A stretch of DNA of 64,000 bases from Halorubrum aethiopicum (GCF_001542905.1 NZ_LOAJ01000001.1:1922001-1986000); one strand, 5' to 3'. Positions 43,552-51,487 are shown, counted from the stretch's first letter. Translations and numbers: made by a program. The notes: a model not told the origin generated them from the letters alone.

Positions 43552-43828
43552 AGCGACCGATTGCGGTGGCGCGCCTCCGAGCGAGCCATCGGCTCGCGAG
43601 GAGCCCGCGAGGGACGCGGCGAGTGGTGAAACCACGAGCCGCGAGGCTGGGGAGGTGTGAGGTGCGGTTGCGGGACGGTTGGGCGGGACTCAAAGGGGCA
43701 GTCGCGAGGGCGAAGACGCGCGACGCAAGCACCGCAGGGAGCGAGTGAAACGAGCGACCGAGGAGCACAGCGAGCGCATCGAGTCCTCGCGACTGGGGCT
43801 TTGGAGATCGTCACCGCGCCAGCAACGA
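43552..43828 (+). repeat. Dispersed ~0.3-kb repeat, copy 1
   Basis: The stretch from GACCGATTGCGGTGGCGCGC to CCAGCAACGA closely matches 58338-58664 in the same orientation. Shared blocks include GAGGCTGGGGAGG, GGACTC-AAGGGGCAGTCGCG in parts, and GCGACTGGGGCTTTGGA. The 594-bp gap 43365-43958 holds no gene: the repeat is preceded by a stretch with CGCTCGCTTCGCTCGCG-like alternations (43365-43551) and followed by AT-rich DNA (43829-43958). Short frames on both strands in the repeat are spurious. Confidence 0.9.
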
Positions 43829-43958
43829 TCGCGTTTCTATCAGAGTAAGATTACATGTAACACCCGCACCACTAGCACTCGAAATATAACGGCGGTTTCA
43901 GCCGACTACACGCCCAAAAATCGTGGCGTAACGAACAAAGAGAAGTAAAACCCGGATA

Positions 43959-44498
43959 TCACCGCGAAAGCGGCATCGAGAGCCGATAGGCCGCCCACAG
44001 CTGGGCGACGGTCACGACCGCGAACGCCGCGAGCGCGCCGCTCGTCCAGAGTAAGGGATCGACCGCGCCGACGACCGGCGCGCCGAGCTGGGCGGCGAGC
44101 ACGACACACAGCGTCACGATACCGAGCAGCTGGTACAGCTCCGTCCAGGTGAACCCGTAGCCGGTCACGACGGTCATGTACCGTTCCACGTCGCGTGCGC
44201 CCCGGCACGCGCGGACCTCCTTGCGCGTGCGGTCGTACTCGACGACGCCGAGCTCGTGGAGCCGCGGCAGGTGCGTCTGGTGGAGGGAGGCGTACACGCT
44301 CTCGCGCACGCAGCGCGGCGCGGGCGACTCGCCCGTCTCGTCGGCGGCGATCGCCTCCGAGAGCTCCCTCACCGAGACGGCCCCGCCCCGCGTCCGAAGC
44401 TCCCGCAGCGCGTTCTTTCGGCGGCTGTTCGAGAGCACGTCGTGAATGACGTTCTCCGGGAGCGAGTCGGATCGGATCTGGAGTGGAATGGAGAACAC
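43959..44498 (-). CDS. DUF7344 winged-helix protein with two membrane spans
   Basis: A 179-residue protein from GTG 44498. The N-terminal 110 residues are a winged-helix DUF7344 domain (DVLSNSRRKNALRELRTRG, SVRELSEAIAADE, SVYASLHQTHLPRLHELGVV). Two spans (about 128-147 and 153-173) follow, so it is a membrane-bound DNA-binding protein. A TATATGTATGC box lies 32-42 nt upstream. It is divergent from the TasA-like series, and the shared intergenic region contains the CGGTAGG array, so I infer it is the local regulator. Confidence 0.8.
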   Translation of the reverse strand: MFSIPLQIRSDSLPENVIHDVLSNSRRKNALRELRTRGGAVSVRELSEAIAADETGESPAPRCVRESVYASLHQTHLPRLHELGVVEYDRTRKEVRACRGARDVERYMTVVTGYGFTWTELYQLLGIVTLCVVLAAQLGAPVVGAVDPLLWTSGALAAFAVVTVAQLWAAYRLSMPLSR

Positions 44499-44527
44499 CT
44501 CGTCTGAGAACGTGAAGGACGGATGAG

Positions 44528-44540
44528 GGTATATGTATGC
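44528..44540 (-). promoter_or_regulatory. TATA-like box of the DUF7344 gene
   Basis: On the minus strand GCATACATATACC is the only strongly AT-rich tract of the area. It lies about 30-42 nt upstream of the GTG at 44498, which implies a 5' leader of roughly 5-12 nt. Confidence 0.5.
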
Positions 44541-44597
44541 GCCCCGTACTTCCGTGTCACTTGTTAGCAATCGAAACCGGATCTCGGGGCGAAACCA

Positions 44598-44691
44598 CGG
44601 TAGGCGATCCCACGAGATCCGGTAGGGAGTCACAGACGGGGCGGTAGGGGGCCACGTGCGGGGCGGTAGGCACCACCACGCGGACGGTATG
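44598..44691 (+). promoter_or_regulatory. Array of four CGGTAGG boxes at exact 22-bp spacing
   Basis: CGGTAGG occurs at 44598, 44620, 44642 and 44664, each exactly 22 bp after the last; a degenerate CGGTATGG follows at 44685. The spacing is two helical turns, so the boxes lie on one face of the DNA. The 386-bp intergenic region 44499-44884 also contains CGAAACC at 44572, 44590, 44722 and 44732. No gene is seen in it. The array lies between the DUF7344 gene and the first TasA-like gene and is a candidate operator or enhancer; binding protein and effect are inferred. Confidence 0.6.
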
Positions 44692-44884
44692 GCCCGCCAT
44701 CCGCCCCTTCCGGGCGTTCTTCGAAACCGTCCGAAACCGCCGAATTCGGTCGAACGAGCGGTTAGTTCGGTCGATGGCGCGGTTCGTCGCGCCGATGGCG
44801 GCGTTAGGATCCGACGTGTCGAGTCGTAACTATCCCCCCTGCCGCTAAGGGAGGGGTACTGGCCGAGACGCCAGGGATGATCAA

Positions 44885-46222
44885 ATGGACGATAACAAAA
44901 ACAACTTCGGACTCTCGCGGCGGCAGATGCTCGGCGGCCTCGGCATGATCGGCGTGGCCTCCGCGGGCGCGGGTCTCGGAACGACGGCATACTTCAGCGA
45001 CGAGGAGGGCTTCACCGGCAACCAGCTCGAGGCCGGGACCCTCGATCTCTTGGTGGACTACGAGGCCTCCTACGACAGCGACGGCGCGGTCGAGAACATG
45101 GCCGACGTGGCGATGGGCACGCAGGACGGCGAGCCCGCGGGCATGTTCTATGATCTCGACGACGTGAAGCCGGGCGACTCCGGCCACGTGGAGTTCTGCT
45201 TCCGGATCGTGGACAACCCTTCCTACATGTGGGCGTGTGCCGACCTCTCGCAGACCGAGAACGGCATGAACGAACCCGAGATGATCGTCGACGACACGCC
45301 CGACCTGGGCGAGCTCGGCGACGCCATCGACGCACGGCTCGTCTACTGCGAGCGCGACGACGGCGAACTCATCGAGGGCGAAGAGATCGTCTCCGGCTCG
45401 CTGGTTGACGTCATCGCGGCCATCACCGGCGGCGTACCCCTCGACGGCGAGGGCATGCCCGGCATGGCGCCCGGCGACCAGGCGGAGTACGCCGACGTCG
45501 TCGAGCCCGAGGAGGGCGAGGCGTACATCACCGGCCCGTGCGTGTGCCTGTTCTGGAACGTGCCGATCGAGGTGGGCAACGAGATCCAGTCCGACACGCT
45601 GACGATGGACTTCGAGTTCCACGCGATCCAGTCGCGCCACAACGACGGGATGTACAACCCGTGCGTTCCCACCGTCACGACCCGGACCGGCGAGGGCTTC
45701 GCCAAGCAACAGGAGTTCGCCACCCAGCAGGAGACCTCCTTCGCCCGCGGCCGCTACGGTGACAACAACGGCACCGCCGGTGCCTGGGAGGTCGCGGTCG
45801 GCCCCGACGTCGGGAGCGCCGACACCGCGAACTACGCGTGGACGCCCGGAAACACGGTTCCGTTCAGCTACACCTACGATGGGAGCGGCAACGCCTCGTT
45901 CACGCTCAACGGCGCGACCGTCTCCAGCGCGATCCCCGCCCCCAGCGGGAAGCTGGCGATCACGACGAAGGCCGACGAGGCCACCGTCTCCGTCGCGAAC
46001 CTCACGCTCGACCTGGACGGCACCACCGTGGCCCTCAGCGGCCCCGACGCCGTCTCCGCGACCAACGACGGCTCCGGCCGCGAGGTCACCTACCTCGTGT
46101 TCGACACCGATGCCGCGGACGTCGCGAACGCGTTCACCGTCAGCGGCGACGTGACCGTCGACGTACAGGGCGACTACTCCGGCTCCGACGAGGGGGTCGC
46201 GTTCGACGTCAGCGTCGAATAA
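44885..46222 (+). CDS. TasA/camelysin-like secreted protein A (SipW-type signal)
   Basis: A 445-residue exported protein. The signal has a twin-arginine motif LSRRQMLGGLG (Arg12-Arg13) and ends in the SipW-type cleavage context AYFSDEEG (36-42). The TasA-like beta-sandwich (about 40-265) shows the family landmarks NQLEAGTLDL, DDVKPGDSG, GELGDAID, IVSGSLVDV, GNEIQSDTLTMDFEF and QSRHNDG. Five cysteines in the core could pair. The C-terminal 165 residues form a second beta domain (GAWEVAVGPDVG, VPFSYTYDGSGNASFTLNG) resembling a choice-of-anchor type. First gene of four tandem paralogues; a GGGA 8-11 nt before the ATG is the likely ribosome-binding site. Confidence 0.87.
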   Translation: MDDNKNNFGLSRRQMLGGLGMIGVASAGAGLGTTAYFSDEEGFTGNQLEAGTLDLLVDYEASYDSDGAVENMADVAMGTQDGEPAGMFYDLDDVKPGDSGHVEFCFRIVDNPSYMWACADLSQTENGMNEPEMIVDDTPDLGELGDAIDARLVYCERDDGELIEGEEIVSGSLVDVIAAITGGVPLDGEGMPGMAPGDQAEYADVVEPEEGEAYITGPCVCLFWNVPIEVGNEIQSDTLTMDFEFHAIQSRHNDGMYNPCVPTVTTRTGEGFAKQQEFATQQETSFARGRYGDNNGTAGAWEVAVGPDVGSADTANYAWTPGNTVPFSYTYDGSGNASFTLNGATVSSAIPAPSGKLAITTKADEATVSVANLTLDLDGTTVALSGPDAVSATNDGSGREVTYLVFDTDAADVANAFTVSGDVTVDVQGDYSGSDEGVAFDVSVE

Positions 46223-46314
46223 TCCCCGGATCGGCCGCGCGGCGTTCGTCCGGAGATCCGGGCGTTCGGCCGCGATCACGACAGCCGACGTCGGCTGTCC
46301 ACCCACTTGGCGTA

Positions 46315-46355
46315 CGACGGTTCGACTCCGTCGGTGGGAGTTTCCCTACCGGGAA
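46315..46355 (+). promoter_or_regulatory. Two-hairpin leader element, copy A
   Basis: Hairpin I is CGACGG-TTCGACT-CCGTCG (46315-46333). Downstream, TTCCC-TACC-GGGAA (46342-46355) forms hairpin II, enclosing the GGGA that would serve as Shine-Dalgarno 9 nt before the ATG at 46365. An alternative pairing GGGA-GTT-TCCC (46336-46346) would free that GGGA. Similar elements precede the next two paralogues. No TATA box lies at promoter distance, so the element is probably inside the mRNA. Confidence 0.5.
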
Positions 46356-46364
46356 TGATACACA

Positions 46365-47828
46365 ATGGACGACAAAAAGATCGGACTCTCGCGGCGCAAG
46401 ATGCTCGTCGGCCTCGGGGCGATGGGCGTCGCCTCCGCGGGCGCGGGACTCGGAACGACGGCGTACTTCAGCGACGAGGAGGGCTTCACCGGCAACCAGC
46501 TCGAGGCCGGGACCCTCGACCTCAAGCTCGACTACAAATCGACGTACCTCGGCGGCCCTGGCCGTCTGGCTGACGTTCAGTCGATGGGCTACCCGGATGC
46601 CCAGGATCTCGGCGACGGGCGGTACCTGCTCGACCAGGCTCCCAGCCCCGGTGACATGCAAGAATGGGAGAATTACGTGCAGGACGACGAGATGTTCGAC
46701 TTCTGTTCGCCCGAGGCGGACCAGTACCTCGTCAACGGTGACGGGATCCCGGTCTTCACCCTCGACGACGTGAAGCCCGGCGACTCCGGCGAGGTCACGA
46801 TCAGCATCCACATCTGTGACAACCCCGCGTACCTCTACTTCTCGGGCGAACTCACCGAGAACGCGGAGAACGGACAGACCGAGCCCGAGATGGAGGACGA
46901 GGGCGAGGACACCGACGGGATCGGCGAGCTCGCCGACGCCATCGAGGTCTGCGTCTGGTACGACGAGGACTGTGACAACGTGTACGAGCCCACCGGCACG
47001 GGCCAGCAGAACGAACTGGAGGTCGCCCTCGTCAGCGACGTCTCCGGATCGATGAGCGGCGCCCCGCTCTCGGCGCTGAAGACGGCCGCGACGAGTTTCG
47101 TGGACAACCTCTCCTCGCCGGACGAGGCCGCCGCGATCTCGTTCAGCGGCGGCGCGTCGACGGATCAGGAACTGACGACGAACTACCAGAGCGTCCAGAA
47201 CGCGATCAACAACTACACCGCGGGCGGCAGCACCTCGATCGCGGCCGGCATCAACGAGGGCGCGGACGAGCTCCTCAACGGCACCAACGCCACGCCCGGC
47301 GCGTCCAAGGTGATGATCCTGCTGAGTGACGGGAACTCCAGCGCGAGCGCCGCGACCAACGCGGCGAACGCCGCGAAGAACGCGGGCATCCGCGTCTTCA
47401 CGATCGCGCTCGGCAGCGCGAACACCTCGCTGCTCGAGAGCCTCGCCTCCAGCCCGGACGACGCCTTCGTCGCGCCGGACCCGGCCGACCTCGACACCGT
47501 CTACGCCGAGATCGCGCAGATCGTCCTCGCGGGCGAACAGAAGATCATCTCCGGCACGATGACCGAGGTCTTCGAGGCGCTCTCCGAGGGCGTCGCCCTC
47601 GACGGCAACCGCCAGGAGGCGGGTAGGCAGCCGTACCCCGGCGCGACGACCCAGTGTATCGGCTTCGAGTGGACGCTCCCCGCGGAGGTCGGAAACGAGA
47701 TCCAGAGCGACTCTGTCTCCTTCGACATCGGCCTCTACGCGGAGCAGTTCCGCCACAACGACAACCCGGACGTCTCGTTCAACGGGACGAACGTGACCAG
47801 CAACAGCACCGGAAACGTGTCCAATTAA
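46365..47828 (+). CDS. TasA-like secreted protein B with inserted vWA domain
   Basis: A 487-residue exported protein. Twin-arginine LSRRKMLVGLG (Arg10-Arg11) and AYFSDEEG (33-40) form the signal. The TasA-like sandwich is split: its first part runs to VWYDEDCDN (about 205) and its second resumes at ISGTMTEVFEAL (396) and ends with GNEIQSDSVSFDIGLYAEQ (in part). Between lies a complete vWA domain (about 217-388) with MIDAS residues Asp225, Ser227, Ser229 (DVSGSMS), Thr290 (GGSTSI) and Asp322 (LLSDGN), so metal-dependent ligand binding is likely. The C-terminus is Asn/Thr-rich with possible N-glycosylation sites. Confidence 0.88.
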   Translation: MDDKKIGLSRRKMLVGLGAMGVASAGAGLGTTAYFSDEEGFTGNQLEAGTLDLKLDYKSTYLGGPGRLADVQSMGYPDAQDLGDGRYLLDQAPSPGDMQEWENYVQDDEMFDFCSPEADQYLVNGDGIPVFTLDDVKPGDSGEVTISIHICDNPAYLYFSGELTENAENGQTEPEMEDEGEDTDGIGELADAIEVCVWYDEDCDNVYEPTGTGQQNELEVALVSDVSGSMSGAPLSALKTAATSFVDNLSSPDEAAAISFSGGASTDQELTTNYQSVQNAINNYTAGGSTSIAAGINEGADELLNGTNATPGASKVMILLSDGNSSASAATNAANAAKNAGIRVFTIALGSANTSLLESLASSPDDAFVAPDPADLDTVYAEIAQIVLAGEQKIISGTMTEVFEALSEGVALDGNRQEAGRQPYPGATTQCIGFEWTLPAEVGNEIQSDSVSFDIGLYAEQFRHNDNPDVSFNGTNVTSNSTGNVSN

Positions 47829-47921
47829 ACATTTGACACGACACATCGAGCGGGACGTCCGCTCTCTCCGAACGACACGCTCGTTCGGTTCCCGATCCGG
47901 CACCCTTCGGGGCGGCCGACG

Positions 47922-47961
47922 CGGCGGTTCGCGACCGCCGACGGGAGTTCCCCACTGGGGA
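47922..47961 (+). promoter_or_regulatory. Two-hairpin leader element, copy B
   Basis: Hairpin I is CGGCGGT-TCGCG-ACCGCCG (47922-47940), different in sequence from copies A and C but equally perfect in pairing. Hairpin II is TCCCC-ACT-GGGGA (47949-47961), which pairs the GGGGA 9 nt before the ATG at 47971. The alternative GGG-AGTT-CCC (47943-47952) is also available. The intergenic gap is 142 nt, exactly as before gene B. Confidence 0.5.
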
Positions 47962-47970
47962 CGATATACA

Positions 47971-49290
47971 ATGAACGACGATACCATCGGACTGTCGCGG
48001 CGCAAGATGCTGTTCGGACTCGGCGCGGTCGGCGTGGCCTCCGCGGGCGCGGGTCTCGGAACGACGGCGTACTTCAGCGACGAGGAGGGCTTCACCGGCA
48101 ACCAGCTCGAGGCCGGGACTCTCGACCTCTTCGTCCACGTGGACTACTCGGAGGACCAGGGGAGCTACGCGCAGTACTCCACGCCGTCCGGAACCTTCAT
48201 CCACGGCAACGTCGTCGGCGGCGGCGACGGCGAACCCCTCAGCATTCAGGTCTCCGACCTGAAGCCCGGCGACTCCGGCGAGGGGGAGTTCTGCTTCTCG
48301 ATCGTCGACAACCCCGCCTACATGTGGATGTGCGGCGAGTTGACGGCGAACGACGAGAACGGCCAGACCGAGCCCGAGACGGACGCCGACACGACCGGCG
48401 GCGACCCCGGCGAGGGCATGGGCGAGCTCGCCGACGCGATGCAGGTGACCGTCTCGTACTGTACCGCCGACGGGGAGGTCGGAAACGAGATCGTCTCCGG
48501 CTCGCTGGCTGACGTGATGCTGGCGCTTCAGGCCGGCGTCCCGCTCTCCGGCGACGGCGACGCGAGCGTGCCCCTCGACGGACGCGACCCGTTCGAGGGC
48601 GTCACCGAGGCGTTCCTCGACGACGAACCGAACGTCGCGGAGCAGTGCGTCTGCGTCGAGTGGGAGGTCCCGACGGACGTCGGCAACGAGATCCAGAGCG
48701 ACTCCGTCACCTTCGACTTCGAGTTCTACGCGGAACAGTCGCGGCACAACGACGGCACGAACAACCCGTGCGTCGACGAGGTCGTCGTCACGGCGTACGA
48801 CAACGACTGGAAGGGCCAGACGCTGGCGAACCCCACCGACGGGAACGTCTACACCAGCGTCGCCTACGGCCAGAACCAGGTCGTCCTCGGTTTCACCTTC
48901 GTCGACGACGGCGACGGCATGGACTTCCTCGACACCGCGGACTACTCCAGCACGAACCTCCCGGTCGCGGTCGACGCGGACGACGACGGCACGCACGACT
49001 GGCAGCTCATCTGGCAGCCGAACGCGGGCCTCCCGGACGCCCCCTTCGGCTACGTGGAGAACACCGGCGGCAGCTACGGCGCGGCTCAGTCGCTTCCGGC
49101 CGGCTTCTCCGCGCAGAAGGTCGGGAACACGATCCTGTTCGGCGTCCCGCGCAGCGAGATCGCCTCGACGTTCCGCCTGCTCGCCTACGGCAGCACCGGC
49201 GGCGAGGGACCGATCGCGAAGGTCAACGCCGACCCCGCGGTCGGACCGGACTTCTACGACAGCAGCGACGCGGTCGTGTTCAGCGAGTGA
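47971..49290 (+). CDS. TasA/camelysin-like secreted protein C
   Basis: A 439-residue exported protein: signal LSRRKMLFGLG plus AYFSDEEG (34-41), TasA-like sandwich with NQLEAGTLDL, SDLKPGDSGEGEFCF, GELADAMQ, IVSGSLADVML, DVGNEIQSDSVTFDFEFYAE and QSRHNDG (quoted in pieces). Cysteine contexts FCFSI, WMCGEL, SYCTAD and QCVCVEW match protein A. A C-terminal beta domain of about 170 residues follows (VVTAYDNDWKGQTLANP, LVLGFTFVDDGDG-like). ATG 47971 is chosen; a frame extending upstream is only the structured leader. Confidence 0.87.
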   Translation: MNDDTIGLSRRKMLFGLGAVGVASAGAGLGTTAYFSDEEGFTGNQLEAGTLDLFVHVDYSEDQGSYAQYSTPSGTFIHGNVVGGGDGEPLSIQVSDLKPGDSGEGEFCFSIVDNPAYMWMCGELTANDENGQTEPETDADTTGGDPGEGMGELADAMQVTVSYCTADGEVGNEIVSGSLADVMLALQAGVPLSGDGDASVPLDGRDPFEGVTEAFLDDEPNVAEQCVCVEWEVPTDVGNEIQSDSVTFDFEFYAEQSRHNDGTNNPCVDEVVVTAYDNDWKGQTLANPTDGNVYTSVAYGQNQVVLGFTFVDDGDGMDFLDTADYSSTNLPVAVDADDDGTHDWQLIWQPNAGLPDAPFGYVENTGGSYGAAQSLPAGFSAQKVGNTILFGVPRSEIASTFRLLAYGSTGGEGPIAKVNADPAVGPDFYDSSDAVVFSE

Positions 49291-49373
49291 CGCCGGCCGG
49301 GTGACCCGCCTCGGGTCCACTCGTCCGACGCGCTGACCGCCACCCACGTCGGGCCCGCGAGGGCGGCCGACGA

Positions 49374-49410
49374 CGACGGTTCGACTCCGTCGGTGGGACT
49401 CCCTTCGGGG
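49374..49410 (+). promoter_or_regulatory. Two-hairpin leader element, copy C
   Basis: Hairpin I (49374-49392) is identical to that of copy A, within a 26-nt identical stretch (49373-49398). Hairpin II is TCCC-TTC-GGGG (49400-49410, with one G-U pair), ending 10 nt before the ATG at 49421. The alternative GGG-ACT-CCC (49395-49403) competes. Confidence 0.48.
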
Positions 49411-49420
49411 ATTCACAATC

Positions 49421-51127
49421 ATGACAGACAACGATTCAATCGACACGATCGGACTCTCGCGGCGCAAGATGCTGGCGGGCCTCGGTGCGGTGGGCATCGC
49501 CTCCGCGGGTGCGGGACTGGGTACCACGGCGTACTTCAGCGACGAGGAGGGGTTCGAGGGCAACACGCTCACCGCCGGGAACCTCGACCTGCTCGTCGAC
49601 TGGCAACAGACCTACGACTTCGGCGAGGGCCACCAGTTCGTCAGCGCCCACCCCGACCACGACGGCGACGGCGAACAGTCCGTCGAGATCGACGGGGAAG
49701 TCCTCAGATACAGCGACTTCCCGGACGAGGAGGACGAGGACAGCAACGGCGCGAACATCCCGGACCTCGACTGTGCGGCCATCCCGCCGCTCTCGGAGGC
49801 GGACTTCGGTACCGACCCCGTCACCGGCGAGGAGATGGACACGCTGGTGCAGCTCACCGACGTGAAGCCCGGCGACTCCGGCGAGATCACCTTCTCGCTC
49901 CACCTGTGTGACAACCCCGGCTACATCTGGATGCAGGCGTCCAACGTCGCCGACGAGGGCGGGGTCGGAACCGAACCCGAACTACTGGTGGATCCCGACA
50001 ACCTCGGCGACCTCGGCGACGCCATCCAGGCGACGCTCTGGTACGACGAGGACTGCGACAACGTGTACGACGGCGCGGAGCCTGTCGACATCATGCTGAC
50101 GCTGGACTTCTCCGGCTCCATGCTGTACGACCAGTACGGCGGCGTGGTCAGTAGCGACCCGATCCAGATCAACGGGACGACCTACGGGGAGACGACGAAG
50201 ATCGATCTCGTCGAACTCGGAACCCGACAGTTCGTCGACTACCTCCAGTCGCAGGGGTCGGACGTTCAGGTCGGCGTGGCCTACTTCGACGGCGAAGGAA
50301 GCAACGACACCGAGCCGCGGACCGGCGTCCTCCAGCCGCTGACCACCGACCTTTCGGTCGTCGACGGCGCGCTCTCGGGGCTCCGGCAGAAGCTCGCGAA
50401 CCTCGTGACCGGTGGCCCCGGCTCGACGCCGTTCGACGGTGACGGGAACCCGAACCCGTTCTCGAACGCGAGCGGCATCGCGACGGGTACCTACATCGGC
50501 GAAGGCGTCGACGACGCTCAGGACGAACTCGCCGCGAACGGTCGCCCGAACGCCGAGAAGCGTAACATCGTTCTCTCGGACGGCGAGTCGTTCAACGGCA
50601 CGGGAAGCACGCAGTTCTCCTCGCCGACCGCGGCCGCGGACGACGCGCGGGCGGCCTCACCGGCCCCCGCCACGGACGTCTACACGATCAACGTCGACGG
50701 CAGCGCCAGCACGCTCCAGGCGATGGCCGGGCCGGCCGGCGGATCGGGCGGCGACTCGGCGTACTTCAACGACGTCGACGACCCGCTGAACATCCCCACG
50801 GTGTTCGGCAACCTCGCGGCCCAGACCGGCCAGGAGAAGATCATCATGGAGGACTCGCTCGGGAACGTCTTGGACGCGCTCGCCGACGGGAACGGCATCC
50901 CGCTCGACGGCAACCGCGCGACGCCGTACGACGAGCTCGCCGACCCGGCCGACGATTCGAACCGAGACGCGTTCCGCGGCGACGGCGTGATGCACTGTGT
51001 CGCGCTTTCGTGGGAGCTGCCGTTCGAGGTCGGAAACGAGGTCCAAGGCGACACGCTCGGCTTCGATCTCGGGTTCTACACCGAACAGGAGCGACACAAC
51101 GACGGCTCCGGGCCGACGCCGGCCTGA
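49421..51127 (+). CDS. TasA-like secreted protein D with inserted vWA domain
   Basis: A 568-residue exported protein. Twin-arginine GLSRRKMLAGLG (Arg14-Arg15), AYFSDEEG (38-45), then an acidic stretch (70-135) and TDVKPGDSGEITFSLHLCDN. The vWA domain (about 221-470) sits between LWYDEDCDN and the resumed sandwich (KIIMEDSLGNVLDALADG), i.e. at the same point as in protein B. MIDAS residues are Asp229, Ser231, Ser233 (LDFSGSM), Thr357 and Asp387 (LSDGES). The sandwich ends with VGNEVQGDTLGFDLGFYTEQ and RHNDG. Last gene before a strong hairpin. Confidence 0.87.
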   Translation: MTDNDSIDTIGLSRRKMLAGLGAVGIASAGAGLGTTAYFSDEEGFEGNTLTAGNLDLLVDWQQTYDFGEGHQFVSAHPDHDGDGEQSVEIDGEVLRYSDFPDEEDEDSNGANIPDLDCAAIPPLSEADFGTDPVTGEEMDTLVQLTDVKPGDSGEITFSLHLCDNPGYIWMQASNVADEGGVGTEPELLVDPDNLGDLGDAIQATLWYDEDCDNVYDGAEPVDIMLTLDFSGSMLYDQYGGVVSSDPIQINGTTYGETTKIDLVELGTRQFVDYLQSQGSDVQVGVAYFDGEGSNDTEPRTGVLQPLTTDLSVVDGALSGLRQKLANLVTGGPGSTPFDGDGNPNPFSNASGIATGTYIGEGVDDAQDELAANGRPNAEKRNIVLSDGESFNGTGSTQFSSPTAAADDARAASPAPATDVYTINVDGSASTLQAMAGPAGGSGGDSAYFNDVDDPLNIPTVFGNLAAQTGQEKIIMEDSLGNVLDALADGNGIPLDGNRATPYDELADPADDSNRDAFRGDGVMHCVALSWELPFEVGNEVQGDTLGFDLGFYTEQERHNDGSGPTPA

Positions 51128-51137
51128 GCCGCTGAAA

Positions 51138-51167
51138 CCCCGGCGTTCCGAACGTCGGAACGTGGGG
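51138..51167 (+). terminator. Strong hairpin after the first tandem series
   Basis: CCCC-GG-CGTTCCGA-ACG-TCGGAACG-T-GGGG: an 8-bp perfect stem with a 3-nt loop, extended by four G-C pairs after a small bulge. It lies 10 nt after the stop of protein D and probably ends or stabilises the mRNA of the first operon. No T-run follows, so the termination role is inferred. Confidence 0.55.
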
Positions 51168-51382
51168 TCGGGAGCCACACGGTACGCCACCGCGCATCAA
51201 CGGGCGGATTCTCCGCTCGGTGACGGCGGTTCGAGCGCCCACGGACGAGGGCGTCGGCGTACGTCGAACGTCGACGGGGCGGCGGCGTACGCCGACGAGC
51301 ACGACCACGGTTCGGCGTCGAACCGGGTCGCCGAGTGGCCGGTTAGGCACACCCTGCCGGTCGTTCAATGACTCAATCAACG

Positions 51383-51425
51383 CGGTTCGGTGTCCGAACC
51401 GTTTGGGTAGGAGGCGCATACATAC
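51383..51425 (+). promoter_or_regulatory. 19-bp palindrome and TATA-like box before the second operon
   Basis: CGGTTCGG-TGT-CCGAACCG (51383-51401) is a perfect 8-bp inverted repeat. A GGTAGG (51406-51411) and an AT-rich GCATACATACG (51417-51426 approx.) follow, about 65 nt before the ATG at 51488, implying a leader of about 35-40 nt. A CGGTTAGGCAC at 51340 resembles the fourth CGGTAGGCAC box of the first promoter. The 360-bp gap 51128-51487 contains no gene. Confidence 0.5.
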
Positions 51426-51487
51426 GTACCGAGAACGCGTGGAGACTATCGACGAACCGGCCGTCCGGAGCCGACCACGGGACACGA

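Noticed and set aside
43381-43948. Several 60-110-codon frames in the dispersed repeat (both strands), and similar ones at 58288-58710
   Set aside because: They are interrupted differently in the two repeat copies, are rich in Arg/Ser/Pro, and look like the spurious ORFs often annotated in such haloarchaeal repeats.
44449-44884. Extension of the DUF7344 protein upstream of 44498
   Set aside because: In-frame extension crosses the TATA-like box and the CGGTAGG array and has the composition of non-coding DNA.
51368-51487. Upstream ATG start for protein E
   Set aside because: It would add 40 residues in front of a proper twin-arginine signal and lies upstream of the presumed TATA box.
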